Assembly (NCBI GenBank): GCA_963565915.1
Contig: OY751494.1
Coordinates: 3,100,001 to 3,164,000 of the forward strand
Source: Entoloma clypeatum
Lineage: Eukaryota > Basidiomycota > Agaricomycetes > Agaricales > Entolomataceae
Direction of reading: 5' to 3'
Length of the DNA stretch: 64,000 nucleotides
Positions within the stretch are counted from its first letter, which is position 1, and each line of letters opens with the position of its first letter. This document shows, piece by piece, positions 32,819 through 44,664 of the stretch. Under the pieces are notes generated by a model that did no database searches, was not told the DNA's origin, and was given only the letters and a program-made list of their open reading frames with translations. The position numbers and the translations under genes are program-made.

Positions 32819-35124
32819 TCACTCTGCACCCTCGCTCTCTGATGACCCAGTATCACTCGAACTGCCAGGGACACGCATATCAGCTAAATCTTTAGTGGTC
32901 CAAGGGCGGCGTTGGAATTGAGCCCCAGGGGCATGGGCAAAGAGCCCCGGCGAACGAGTGAGAGGGGGGGGTCCAGTTGGCTCACTATCAGAGACATCGG
33001 AGTCGACACCTTCAAGTGCGCTGGCGACGTTGGCGGCAGTAGGTGCATTGGTGACAGATCCACTGCTGTTGCTGTCGTTGTCAGTTTTGCCGTCAGTTTT
33101 GCCGTCAGTTTTGCCGTCAGGTTCGCCGTCGCCGTGATTGTCGCCGTGATTGTCGCCGTCACTGTCGCCGTTATGGGTGCCGTCAGTTTTGTTGCTGCCA
33201 TCAGCCTTGTCGTCGGCTTCATCGGAATCCTCAAGAGCTGCCAGTGCATTGTCAAATAGTGTTGACGGTGGGGGCCTGCTCTGGTCATCCTCTATGTCAC
33301 TCTCCTCCTCCTCTAGGACGTTCATGACAACGTCCAGAGTCTGATGATAGATCCCGGCGGAAGGAGTGACCGGGGAATCAATGGACAGTGAATGCCTTAT
33401 TGGCGCAACAGGCTTCGGCAAAGGGTGGCACAGTGAAGACAGCGAAGACAGTGAAGACGGCGAAGACGGCGAAGACGGCGAAGACGGCGAAGATGGCGAA
33501 GGTTTTGACGGCGAAGGGTCGGCCGGCGAATGTTGGGATGGCGAGTCGGTGTCACTCATATCCTCCAGTGTCTGCATGACAAGGTGGAGAGGAATATCGC
33601 CCGCAGAGGTCGCTTGTTCATCACTGATATCGCCCATGATAATGTCGACAACCTCCTGGTGATCGGCGACAGGCGATGTGGAGGTGGCCGGAGTTTGAGT
33701 TGGGGGTGACCTCGGGATTGGAGTGAAAATCGGTGAGTCACACTCGGCATCGAGAGCGGTGAGGGAAGGGGCAGGAAGAAAAGCAGCAGCGGAGTTGTCA
33801 CCTGCCCCATGTGGCAGGTTGTCTGCCGGCGTGGCCGTGTGGGCTCGGCGAAGGGGGTACTCTCTGAAATGGTGGGGAATATCGAGGGTGCCAAGGTCGG
33901 TGATGAGAGATGGCGAGGCAGCGGAATGGCGACCAATCATGTCTGAGAAGGGGGCTTCTCCTGGGCCATCAGAGTCGTTACCTGCAAAACCGCCGTCGGC
34001 TAGGGACTCGTCATATCCAGAATGCGGCAGCTGGTACTGGTTTTCTGCTGCTCTCACCAGCTTCCTGATGTCATCAACTTCGAGATCAACGCCCCAGGTC
34101 CACTTCAGGCTGGGGTGCTGCTGGTATCAGTCGCGTTCAGCCGCTGCAGTCTCCTGGATCATGGTGGCCAGATCCTGGAGGGTGACTTTCTTGCTCCTCG
34201 GCCTACCTTTCCATTGTGTTTGAGCAGTGGTTGATTTGCGCATCGGCTGTGAGGATGAGGGTTGGGGAGTGGCCGCTGGTGAACCGGCGCGATTGCCAAT
34301 GGTTGCCGATGGCTGATATGGTGGTCCTGCAATGTGTCCCCTTGCGGGATCCAGGGATTCAAGAGTCATGGCGTGCTCATAGAGCATGTTGAAACCACTA
34401 GCACGACGGATGGCCAAGTGCAACACATTTGCCGATGCTGTTTCCTGAGCATGAAGCCTGTTCGCCACCGCTTGGAGTTGGTGAGAGGCGTCAAGGGCCA
34501 CGGCGCGGTACCCCGCCGCTGCTTGAGAGTTCAGAGAGATATGGGGAGGGGGAATTGATGGATAGTCGGCAAGAGAGTGACCGGCGAATGGACTGGCGAC
34601 AATCTCGCCACCCGGCAGGTGACCAAGCACGCCGTGGTGGACTTCGAGACACTGGGTGAGCGTGTCGACATCCAAAATCTGCTGGGGGTGCTCTGGGTGG
34701 TTCCACCAGTCGAGGTGGTAGTGCGGCACAATGCCAAATTCTTGCGTCGGGTGGGAGCTCCCATCAAGCACGGCTGACCAAGGAAAATGGGGATGAGCGT
34801 CGTTTCCATATCCACCCAGATCGGTGAACGACAGTGTGCGAGTGATGATTGGAATGTCTATTGGCACTCCAGCACTTGCCGCCAGGCCGACAAAGCGCAT
34901 CGACACGGCCTATGATATGTGAGTATACAGATTATTTAATTGGCACATCAGCTTACCAATTCCGAGGCAAGTATATCCTTCATCAACCCATGCTGATTCG
35001 CCGGCGCCTGCTGGATACCGAGCAAAGCGGCACGGAAGCGTGACTCACAGTATGCAACTACTGTATTTGGATTGGGACGAGGAGGAGCAGTCATAAACGA
35101 AGTTGAGGTGGAGGAAGAGGGCAT
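32819..35124 (-). pseudogene. KDZ companion gene K2, one in-frame TGA
   Basis: Two exons: 35124-34957 (56 codons, start MPSSSTSTSF) and 34909-32819, joined across a 47-nt intron (GTAAGC...CATAG). 753 codons in one frame except for TGA at 34127-34129 (context AAERD/YQQHP). I do not recognise the family. The N-terminal half (RFRAALLGIQ, HYHLDWWNHPEHPQQ) seems folded. The C-terminal half is low complexity, with Ser/Pro runs and an Asp/Gly repeat (GDNHGDGEPDGKTDGK). It lies 136 bp downstream of the transposase reading frame on the same strand. Confidence 0.6.
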
Positions 35125-35259
35125 TGTAGTTCCAATAGACTGGATGAGAAGAAGATGGCGGTAAATGTGACAGATAACAATGTGCTTATGCCATGTGTCA
35201 CATCGTTACACGTTACATGCATGTTTTTTTTCCTTATGTTATGTGTAAATGTGGAAACA

Positions 35260-35430
35260 CTACTCAATTATCCGCACATATGACCTTGTAGTACCAGCAA
35301 ATTCATCTTCAGCGTCTGTCACAAGGATCTGCCACATCACCGCCTTTCTCGCTGCATGTGCCATGAGTCCCGGCGAAGCGGCGACTTGTCGCTGGCCGTC
35401 CCAAATGTCCTGTTGATGGATAAAATATCA
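35260..35430 (-). pseudogene. KDZ transposase C-terminal tail after premature TGA
   Basis: After TGA the same frame stays open for 56 codons to TAG at 35260-35262. It reads YFIHQQDIWDGQRQVAA and GLMAHAARKAVMWQ, as expected for the last part of KDZ transposases. So the TGA probably replaced a sense codon (CGA-to-TGA would fit). Confidence 0.6.
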
Positions 35431-38400
35431 GGTCGTCCAACCCATCTCATATTGGACAAAGATGACTTCCTCCTCCCAGCGGTGGCTTCGTGCTCGTGCA
35501 TGTAACCAATGAACATGTTGGACTAAAAGGTGATCAGAAGATCCACGGCAACAATACACGGCGACTAACATTCTAGCATGGCCGCTGGCGACGTAGGATT
35601 GATACCCAGTTGCATCTGCCATATCCAGGACAGGCGTAGAGTTGTTGAACCCTGGATGTTGGGATCCAGAACAGCCGTGCTGCACTTCAGGTCGTCTCGG
35701 CTTAAAACCCGAAATCTCGCCATGACGTCCGGCAAAGCTTGCAGCCGGCCGAGGGCCGCCCTGCATCGTGTATATACTCGAGAATGGAAAGAAATCTGCT
35801 GATTGAGCTTGATGATCGCGGCTCGAGCTCGAGTTTTGACACTTTTCCGGGGTGCTACTCGGATGACATGGGAGTAGTGAAAGTATTTGTCGGCGATGAT
35901 GGTGCAAAGTGCATTGAGATGCCGTGTGGCCTGCCTCGTTCGCTCGGCCACCTCTACAGCACAGTGAGCTTGATTGCGACCAGACGCAGTGGAAGGCAAG
36001 ACAAGTGGCCAGTGTTCATGTGGGAGGTTGCCGGTGACAGTATAGCGGCTGGGGACGTCGCCGTCGTCATCGCTCTCGCCTTCATGCTCATCATCATCAA
36101 GATCGTCAAAGGCTGTCGGATCATCTGATGTTGATGTATCTGGTGCCACTGTTCCCAGCACCCCAACCTGCTGTTGCAATGTATCGAGCACAGTCAGCTG
36201 GGATGTGAGATTATCTTGAAGGTGTTCAATCTGTTTTGCATCTTCAGGCCGAGGGTTCTTTTTCCAATGCCGGAGACGTTCCTCTAACTCAATCCTGCCC
36301 AGAAATCAGAAGGATTACGAGTGAGTGACACATAAAACACGCACTGTTTCTCCTTGATATTGAGGGCCATTCTTATCCATTCTTCCACCGGGGTGTGCAC
36401 CTCGCTTGGCATTATATCAACAGGCTCCTCGGGCTCGGTTGTATGAGTACGTAGAATATCCATTGCCGTAACATCGGCGAGGCGACGTGCTTCAGCAGCT
36501 TTAATTTCTGTCTCCCAGTTGTTCACATGATCATGGGTGATTGCTGTCGTCATCTTAACGAAGTAGTCCGTCGCAGCATGAGACATTGATCTCGCCTGGA
36601 CGTGTCGCCGGCACAAGATATGTACTGAGACCAGCGAAACGGCGAACATGTACCGGCGAAACGGCGAAAGGAAGGATCGGCGAAAGGGAGGATCGGCGAA
36701 ACAATGTCGGCGAAAGGATGTCACCGGTGAAAAGAAGGACCGGCGAAAGGAAGGATTGGCGAAAGAAAGGACCGGCGAAAGGGATGATCGGCGAAAGAAT
36801 GTCGGTGAAAGGATATCAGCAAAGAAATCGTCAGGGAAACAAGAAAGGGATGATTGTGGAATACTTACCCATGTTCAACATCTTCTTGTGATTTGAGTCT
36901 GTTGCATGGTCATCAATGGTTTCGGCCCTATTTGCCAGTGTAGCCGTCCGTACTGTTGTTGTAATGACGTTCAAATTTGACCACAGAGTCTCGAGGATTT
37001 CACCGGCGGTGACGGCGGCGCCAGGAATGAAGGACATGGCATACTGGAAAAAACATTCTTCCTTGTGGCCATGTACATGAAAGAGGCCGATAGCCCGGTC
37101 AAGCACCAGGCCAGGGGGGAGGAGGTGACCAATGCGGTCATAAAGGTAGACAAAGTATTGACAGACGATGTCGTAGATGATCATGACGATCTTTTCCACA
37201 TCCACATTGCCATACTTGATACCCATAAGAAGAACCCAGTCAGCATTTTTTTGGCCCTCACCCTTGAACAGATTGGCAATCACGTTGGGGACAAAACACC
37301 CATGCCGTGCACAGGCAACGGCGACGATGCCAGTGATGTTGCATGCCTTGGAGCCAAGCATAGCAAGCTCAATGGCATGAAACTGGTTCTCACATGGTGC
37401 CTTCTAGAGATCAATTTTTCAGCATCTCTGGGCTGTATAACAATGCAGAAACTTTCATACTGTGAGGCGCTCTATGGCGGTTTTCAGGAATCCGAGATAG
37501 TCTTCACGCTTTGACATCATACCAGCACCCTCATCCAGCCACACCTCGCCGGAGGTTTTTTGCCGAACATGGTCGGCCTTGAAGTTGCCGTCGGCGACAA
37601 AAGACCGATTGTACACCCACCTGTGCATTTGATTCACCAAGGAACACGATATCGGGATGATGCACCTACCGTCGTGGATCCTCTTTCCAGTGTTCTGGGA
37701 GATTGATTCCTGGTTGGGGACATGCTGGACAGAAGTTGCCAAATTCGGTGGGTGCCGTCTGTTCGCCGGTCGCCGTTCTGTGGCTATGACCAGCCCACTT
37801 CTTCTTCTTCAACCAGCGCCAAATGTGCGACAGCCGAAGCAGTTCTTGATAGAGGTTGGGTGCCTTCAGAGGTGCCATGGGAAATGTGAGTCGACGAAGC
37901 TTTTGAAAGTATTGGTATGCCGTGGCCTTGCACTCGAGGTTCGAAAGGCAGAAATCATCCAGAACAGCGACAGAGAACAGAGTTCTGTACCGGATGAAGG
38001 TTGTTGGCACCAGGCGACAGTGCATCAGGTCGCCGTGAACACTCTCCTGGCCTTGGCACTGACAGGTAACCAGCGCAAGATGATGGATCCCATTAGGGTG
38101 AACAACACGCACATAGTGGTTGAGCAATGAGTCATGCTGAGGTATGGTGGGGATGGAACTAGTGTGTGCCTCGGCAGCAGCTGAATCGCCGGCCGTTGTG
38201 TTGTCGGCGAAGGGTGCCGCCTTCAGGGGATTCTCGGCGAGATATCCGTGGCATGGCATCAAGTTGCCGTCCTCATCGTCATCCTCACCGAGTTCGGTAC
38301 TCAGGTAGTCAGTATCATCATCGTCCACCCCATCGGCAGTAGGACCGGCGAAGGTAGTGTCACCGGCGAATGCATCGTCATCAGCGAAGTTAGTGTCACC

Positions 38401-39261
38401 GGCGAATGTAGTGTCACCGGTGAAGTTAGTGTCACCGGCGAATGTAGTGTCACCGGCGAAGTTAGTGTCACCGGCGAATGTAGTGTCACCAGCGAATGCA
38501 TTCCCACCGGCGAATGCATTCTCACCGGCGAAGGCTGTCGCCGTGAGTCGATGCTGTTCCTTCTCATCTTGCTGGATCTGAAGTTCTTCCAAGAATGTGA
38601 CTTGCCATTCCAATGATGGGCAGAGGTCTGTGTCCAGATGATGCGGAACAAGAATGTATGTACCGACCTCCCACAAAGCGGCACGGCGAAAGAAACTACC
38701 AGTCCAACACTCGATGCGGTGCAACGGGTCATGTCGATGAGCATGACGCATGCACCCACGACAGAGTAAAGGTGTTATGGTACAATCTATGCACCTCCAC
38801 ACAGCTCTTTTCTCACCAGTGCATGTCTGGCAGTATCCACCAGCCGGCAAAGCTTCTTGGGAGAGTAATGCGGCCAACAAGGAATCGGCACGATGGACAA
38901 ATTCTTGCATCCAGTAGTGTTGCTTTACCATGCCTGTTAGTAATTATACTCGAGATCATTTATTAGCTGGTACCTTGTTTCTATTTGGATTCATGTCATC
39001 GCTCGCCAATCCTTCCCATCCAGCATCACCAAAAGGGCCATCTGGAGGGATCGCAACACTGACAGGCTCAGTGCTTGGACCTGCCTCGTCATCTGATTGT
39101 AGATTGGAATTGGTGGGCGGGTATAGTGGGACATCAACATCTCGGGTAATTAGTCCTTGTCGAGTCGATACAGTCACCTTCTTTACTGTAACCACCTGAT
39201 AATCCTCATCCTCATCATATACATGAATTCTCTTCTGTCGCTTTGATCGTCGGCTCGACAT
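35428..39261 (-). CDS. KDZ transposase, seven exons
   Basis: Exons 39261-38974, 38922-37670, 37620-37461, 37403-36869, 36624-36345, 36294-35570, 35522-35428; introns of 51, 49, 57, 244, 50 and 47 nt, all GT..AG; total 3,336 nt = 1,111 residues. Residues about 127-172 hold a Cys/His cluster (YCQTC ... WRCIDC ... CRGCMRHAHR ... PLHRIE) typical of KDZ transposases. Core motifs: DGNFKAD (about 524), YDIVCQY (about 645), FHVHGHKEECF and GEILETLW (about 715), likely carrying the catalytic Asp/Asp/Glu. The C-terminal motifs VIRVAPRKSVKTRAR and RFRVLSRDDLKCSTAVLDPN also fit. The first ATG chosen gives MSSRRSKRQKR; an upstream ATG at 39366 is possible. The stop at 35428-35430 looks premature. Confidence 0.88.
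36640..36860 (+). repeat. GGCGAA array inside transposase intron 4
   Basis: The 244-nt intron is unusually long for this gene and consists largely of GGCGAAAGGAAGGAT-like units (plus-strand reading). See the motif finding. Confidence 0.7.
38340..38530. repeat. 18-bp coding minisatellite in transposase exon 2
   Basis: Units ACCGGCGAATGTAGTGTC and variants code for a six-residue repeat (TTFAGD / TNFAGD) within the transposase. The central GGCGAA motif is the same as in non-coding arrays of the element. Confidence 0.85.
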
Positions 39262-39537
39262 TGAAAGGTTGGGGAGGATTGGTTCACAAGAGAGGATTGG
39301 TTCAAACGGGCAAAAATGCGACGGCGCATGGTGAACACATGCCCACAATGATCTCCGCGTGTTCACTTGTCACCGCAAAAGCTTGTCTTCTATCATTTTT
39401 GTACATCATCAATGATCAAAGTATTAAACATCAATGATCAAAGTATTAAACATGTGTTCACGAAAATCACTAAAGCAATATATGTCCAATGGGTTCCATC
39501 GAGGATGTTTCTTGAATAATTCCACGTCCCACCACCC
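39262..39537. promoter_or_regulatory. Divergent promoter region: transposase / K3
   Basis: 276 bp between the start codons of the minus-strand transposase and the plus-strand gene K3. Contains a direct repeat CATCAATGATCAAAGTATTAA (20 of its bases twice, 39407-39449). Promoter function is inferred from gene orientation. Confidence 0.45.
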
Positions 39538-41272
39538 ATGTCCGACTTTGTGCCACAAAGGAAGCCTCGAGCCGACTGTCAGTACACGGCAGAGGAGCGA
39601 GCCACCTTTCAACATTTCAAGCATGAGTACCGCTCTGCAACATCCTCAGCAGCACACCGCGAGATCGTAACTTCAATCTTGCTCCCACTGCTCAACTACT
39701 GGACACAGAATGGGGATGTTCCAATAGAACCAAAGGAAGTGAAGGAGTGGACTGAGGTATGAGTTGGACTATATATGTGTGTTGCAGGATTAATTAATTA
39801 TAGTACAGAGACTTGCAAAGTGGCTCCGGAACAACTGGAGACCATTTGTGACCACAAGGGGGCAACATGATCGCAAGGTGAGTAGACTGGAGGTTGTGTG
39901 GCAGGTGAAGGGGAATGAGGTAAAGGAGGAAATGAAGAGGATGCTTGGTGTGGAGAATCTGAATCTTGCACTCCGAGCACATTTTGGACAGAGGTTGAGT
40001 GCCGCAAAAAATATTTATGAAGCCATGGATGCTGAGGGTAAGAAGGAAATCCAAATTCTAGTGGACCAGCATCAGGAACAAGGTAATCCTCCTGAGGTAC
40101 AGCACCGGTAAGTCTTCGCTGATTGCAGTGTACACACCTAACCACAACGACAGGCTAGCAAAGTCCAAGGCAACCCCGAGAGTGGAGGATTTCTCCACAA
40201 AGTGTTGGCATGAGATGGGTGTAGTGACAATGACATTCTATGGGTACCCGAGAGAGGATGGGAAATACAGAATAATGTGGTGCGTCATGTTCGCCGGTCG
40301 GCGACAGTTTACAAAACTGGCTAACTGGCTAAAGTCATGAGGACTCAGCAGGACTGATGGGTAAAAATGCACTGTCATTTGTGGAGAGCAAGGCCACCGT
40401 GGTGAATGAGATGTGCCGTTTTTTTCGGGAGTATGTTAAGGGCCTCAAACATGTGCCGGATGCTGGAAGACTGACTCCGGCGAATGGAAGACTGACTCCG
40501 GCGAATGGAAGACTGACTCCGGCGAATGGAAGACTGACGCCGGCGAATGGAAGACTGACACCAGTGAATGACAGACTGACTCCGGCAAATGGAAGACTGA
40601 CGCCGGCAAATGGAAGACTGACGCCAGCGAATGACAGACTGACTCCGGCGAATGCAACTGATCAGCTGGCCGTCGCGGCGACAATAGCCCTTTCGCCGAA
40701 TGGGTTTCCCCTCGTTCCCGATGTCTCTTTTGGAACAATGACCAAGGGTCAGCTCGAGCACTTACTACGCGAGTTCTTGTCCAAACACTACTGTAAGCGA
40801 GTTTGTTCTCAATCGAGTTCTGCTGATTGGAAGTATGACAGCTCTTGCGTCGGCTGGCCGTACTAACCATGTGCCATTTGGGACTCTGGCAGCTAACACG
40901 CGACTCTTGGTGGCAGCTGAATACCTCCCACAGGGGTTCACTATCAAGGATCCACGAAACCTGCACAAGAAGGAGATCGAGGCCTTTTTTGAACACGTCA
41001 TATCAAGGCAGGATCGACATGGTGCAGGCAAGGCATTTCGCTTCAAGAAGATTGTCGACAAGGACAGACACAAGGTGGAAAGCCAATACCCCATACTAGC
41101 AGAAGCTCAAAGGGGACGGCGAAGGCAGAGCCAATCAGCAAGGAATGGCCTGCTTGCTGTCCCAGATCAGCGCCATCGCAATAGCGTCTCACAGGGGAGC
41201 GGAAGTCATCGCGCGTCTGATACAGAATGGCCCAGTGGAAGTGAGGGGACGGCAAGCAGTCATATACAGTAG
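39538..41272 (+). CDS. KDZ companion gene K3, multi-exon, unknown
   Basis: Exon 1 39538-39756 (MSDFVPQRKPRAD), 52-nt intron, exon 2 39809-40107 (WLRNNWRPF ... RAHFGQRLSAAKNIYEAMD), 46-nt intron, exon 3 from 40154 (TKCWHEMGVVTMTFYGYPRED). Later coding blocks lie at 40357-40795 (SFVESKATVVNEMCRFFREY, then the 7-residue repeat GRLTPAN) and 40835-41272 (LVAAEYLPQGFTIKDPRN). Joins after 40340 are uncertain; I found no clean splice there, so the gene may be damaged. Divergent from the transposase. Function unknown. Confidence 0.55.
40464..40654 (+). repeat. 21-bp minisatellite in K3
   Basis: Nine units of GACTGACTCCGGCGAATGGAA and variants, coding for GRLTPAN/DRLTPAN. Each unit contains the GGCGAA-type core. 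Confidence 0.9.
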
Positions 41273-41436
41273 CCACCGGCGACATTCGCCGTGTTCGCCC
41301 CATTGTCGCCGAGGGCAACTTTGCCGATGATCCATTCGCCGTCAGGAATGTCGCCGAAGAAAGGTTCGGCGGTGATGTCGCCAAAGGACCTTTCGCCGAA
41401 GAACATTTTACCAAAGGTGTCGCCAGTGACGGATAT

Positions 41437-41667
41437 GTGACTGTAGGTCAAATGCAAATGAATGAACTCGTTCTACAGGGCATGATGGTCACGGCGCCGA
41501 TCAATGGCCCACTGGATGGTGACCCACAGTATAGTGTCCCAGCCTCTGCCATACGAGCTTTGATGTTGAATCAAGCAAAAGACTCAGTGATTGATCCAAC
41601 ATTGATTACACCAAATGGTAGGATATTCGTGTTTCTGATTTTGAATTATCCCCATGCTAATAACTGA
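41437..41667 (+). other. ORF downstream of K3, possible last exon
   Basis: 76 codons, MTVGQMQMNELVLQGMMVT and YSVPASAIRALMLNQAKDS. It could be a terminal exon of K3 or a separate small gene; no splice evidence was found. 41273-41436 between them is a TTCGCC-rich stretch. Confidence 0.3.
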
Positions 41668-42292
41668 TTCAGATCACTCAAATGGCCTTTGCCGTTCCAA
41701 ACGACAAAAGTAGTATTGCCTTTCATACAATACTTACATGACAAGCAATAAGAAAATCATAAAACAAATGAAAGCAAGTTGAATGGATATGTGAATAAAA
41801 AATAAAAAATTCGCTGGCCATGTTCACACGCGAGACCGCTTTCCCCCAGTCGTGCTGCTGTCATCCCCACCCTTGCGCTTTCGTCCACGTTTCCCCTCAG
41901 ATGACGCTGTACTGCCTGATGCAGATGGCAAATGTGAGTGGTCGCTTAGCCGATGACTTCGCCGAAGCGCATCGGCAGGCAAGGCGGCGAGGGTCACCGG
42001 ATGAGTGTCGGTGGTGTCGGGCACATCCTCTTCCGTCACAGATTCCTCCTCTGCGACGACAGCCATAGGACTTGCAGGTGGGGGGGGGATGAGTTGCACC
42101 GTGCCTTGCGCCGTCTCCTGGGATGTCGTTGGTGTCGGCGTGATAAGGTTGACTGCAGGAGGGGCAACGACGGGGTGTGTGATGGGGTGGGAGGCGGCGG
42201 TGATGGTGGCAGCGGCAGTGGTGGTGGTAGTGGTGGTGGCAGTGACAGCTGGGGGCGACGGCGAGGGAGAGTCATCCCGGCGACTGACTGGC

Positions 42293-42662
42293 TGTTACGG
42301 ACTAACGACTACGGACGTATACGCTTACCTTTTTACTTTTACTCATCGGCCCCCGCTTACACATATCATATTATACTTTATTTCCTTTAGTATACTTCGC
42401 TCCCACGCTGACTCGCTTTCCGCAGCTGTCTGACTCATTCCGCAGTCAGCTTACTCATTAGTGCATAGCCTTCCGCAGTCGCCTTACTCATGCGCACTGC
42501 CTTCCGCAGTTACTGACTCATTCGCTACCGCTCATAGTCAGTACTATATAAACCTCATGTACCATAGCTACATTCCTTAGATTTAGCAATCACATTGCTC
42601 TTCGCCTTTCCATCTTCCTGCATACTCTGCCCGAACCTTGGAACGGTTTGTTACACATAACA
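42293..42662 (-). mobile_element. Solo LTR, type B, in K4
   Basis: 370 bp flanked by a perfect CTGGC duplication (42288-42292, 42663-42667); nearly the same as 21497-21866. The K4 frame continues across it when the LTR and one TSD copy are ignored. Confidence 0.9.
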
Positions 42663-43046
42663 CTGGCGAATGCCCAACGGCGAAGGAAGCGGCGTAGGGG
42701 TTGTCCAGCGGATGACCACCGGCGAATGGCACTCGCCGAGATGGGGGAAGGTAGGGTCGCCAGTACTCGCGGTCGTCGTGGGCGGGACGGCAGTCGAAAC
42801 CCAGGTAGTTCTCGATGTCCGTCAACCTGACGTTCAACCCCTCTAGTGTGTCCTCCATGTACAACAGGCGGGAGTACGCGTTCTCCTCCTGCATCGCCAG
42901 CTGTGCATTTGCCCCCTCGAGGATCCAGTTGAAGCGGTTCGTGAGCTTGTTGATCTGCCCTTCGAGTTTGAAGAGGGCGCCACTCTGTGTATGGTATGCC
43001 CGCTGTGAGATGGTTCCCTGCTGGCGGAACCAGTCCACCAGGTATA

Positions 43047-44664
43047 CAGTGACTTCCAAAAGCGGCCCAATGTTTTGTATTTTTTGATTGTTGCTTGAAT
43101 AACATTGGATTGAAAATAAATACAAACAAAGTATTGGTGTACCATAGATAGCATTTGATCAGGGCTATCCATCAAAAAAAGAATTACATAATGTCAATCA
43201 GTATTACTAGAGATATAGGCAGTTTAATTCAGAGACTCATTGGGCCACTTATGGAAGTAGTCATCAGAAAAACAGAATTGGGCTATTTTAATACTTGGTA
43301 TGACCTCCCTTGGCCTTGATAACTGCTTCTAACCTTCTAGGCATACTTTCTATTAGATTTTGACATACCTCTGGTGGTATATTATTCCACACTTCTGCCA
43401 CTCTCTCCCAAATCTCCCAAACTCCCTTTGGTGGTGTTGGATACTTGGCAAGCTCCCTCTTGAGATGAACCCATTGATGTTCAATAGGGCTGATATCTGG
43501 AGATTGTGCAGGCCAGTCCAGAAGTGTGATATTGTTGTCCTTCATCCACTTCTTGGCCTTCTTTGAGGTGTGCTTGGGGTCATTGTCCTGCTGAAAAATT
43601 ACCTCCTCCTCAGAAATCCCACTCTCCTCCAGGCTAGGCAGCATGTGCTCCTCCAGAATGGCCACATACTGGTCAGCATTCATCCTCCCCTCAACCTCTG
43701 CAAGATGCCCCACTCCATTCCATCCCATACACCCCCATACCATGATGTTTCCTCCACCAAACTTGACTGTCCCCTGCACCTCCCTCTGAATCAACCCTTC
43801 TCCCTTCTTCTTCCAGACCCACTCTCTTCCATCTGACCCAAATCTGTTGATTTTGGTCTCATCTGACCAAATAACCCTCTTCCAGTCCTCCACAGTCCAC
43901 TCCTGATACTTCTGAGCAAAGGCCAACCTTGCCTTTCTATGCCTTGCACTCAACAAGGGCTTTTTTTTCTTCACCACAGCCTTGAATGAATGTTTCTTCA
44001 GGACTCTTCTAATTGTTTGTGAGGAGACTGAATCAGAGATGATGGTATTGATATGTTTCATGGCTTGAACAGCATTGGAAGCTTTGCCAGTCTTGATTTG
44101 TGCAATAACTGCATGTTGATTTGTGGATGAAAGTTTGGATGGGCGCCCAGTAAGAGGAGTATAGTGGTTGGGAAGAAGAGTATGAAGTGTTCTGGCAACA
44201 GTAGACCTGCCTACACCAAGTTTGGAGGCAACATGGCGATTGGAGAAACCACTGGAAGCAAGAGAAAGGATATTTTCCTTCTGAGCAGAGGAGATGGGAT
44301 GCATGATGAATTATAGCTTTTGGGGAGTGTTGGACTGGTTTATATAGCTTGTAAGCACTGCCTTATGGCTATAAATCATAGCCTCTGAAGCTGTGTGCAT
44401 TGCTTTAGGCTATGTGCATTGCTATTGGGCTGTGTCTGCATTTCTGATAGCTACTTCCATAAGTGGCCCAATGAGTCTCTGAATTAAACTGCCTATATCT
44501 CTAGTAATACTGATTGAAATTATGTAATTCCTTTTTTGATGGATAGCCCTGATCAAATGCTATCTATGGTACACCAATACATTGTTTGTATTTATTTTCA
44601 ATCCAATGTTATTCAAGCAACAATCAAAAAATACAAAACATTGGGCCACTTTTGGAAGTCACTG
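43047..44664 (-). mobile_element. Intact Tc1/mariner element Tc1-2
   Basis: 1,618 bp, ends CAGTGACTTCCAAAAG and inverted complement, flanked by TA (43045-43046, 44665-44666). The inverted repeats extend over about 80 bp, and a second inverted pair (AGAGACTCATTGGGCCACTT) lies further in. One uninterrupted transposase gene. It interrupts K4. Confidence 0.93.
43288..44304 (-). CDS. Tc1 transposase, DD34E, intact
   Basis: 338 residues, start ATG at 44304 (MHPISSAQKENILSLASSGF). It cuts and pastes the element at TA sites. N-terminal paired helix-turn-helix domain (SNRHVASKLGVGRSTVART, then a second HTH with RRVLKKHSFKA). Catalytic residues: Asp in IWSDETKINRFG, Asp in FQQDNDPKH, Glu in SPIEHQW, with 34 residues between the last two. 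Length is usual for Tc1. No stops or frameshifts, so it may be active; related to the deleted Tc1-1 copies here. Confidence 0.95.
   Translation of the reverse strand: MHPISSAQKENILSLASSGFSNRHVASKLGVGRSTVARTLHTLLPNHYTPLTGRPSKLSSTNQHAVIAQIKTGKASNAVQAMKHINTIISDSVSSQTIRRVLKKHSFKAVVKKKKPLLSARHRKARLAFAQKYQEWTVEDWKRVIWSDETKINRFGSDGREWVWKKKGEGLIQREVQGTVKFGGGNIMVWGCMGWNGVGHLAEVEGRMNADQYVAILEEHMLPSLEESGISEEEVIFQQDNDPKHTSKKAKKWMKDNNITLLDWPAQSPDISPIEHQWVHLKRELAKYPTPPKGVWEIWERVAEVWNNIPPEVCQNLIESMPRRLEAVIKAKGGHTKY

Noticed and set aside
33420..33540. Tandem GACGGCGAA units considered as a CRISPR-like array
   Set aside because: No spacers; it is a coding short tandem repeat of K2 (Asp/Gly/Ser-rich peptide on the coding strand).
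42005..42433. ORF of 142 codons running from K4 into the solo LTR
   Set aside because: It is a shadow frame of the Thr/Ala-rich K4 C-terminus and crosses an LTR boundary.
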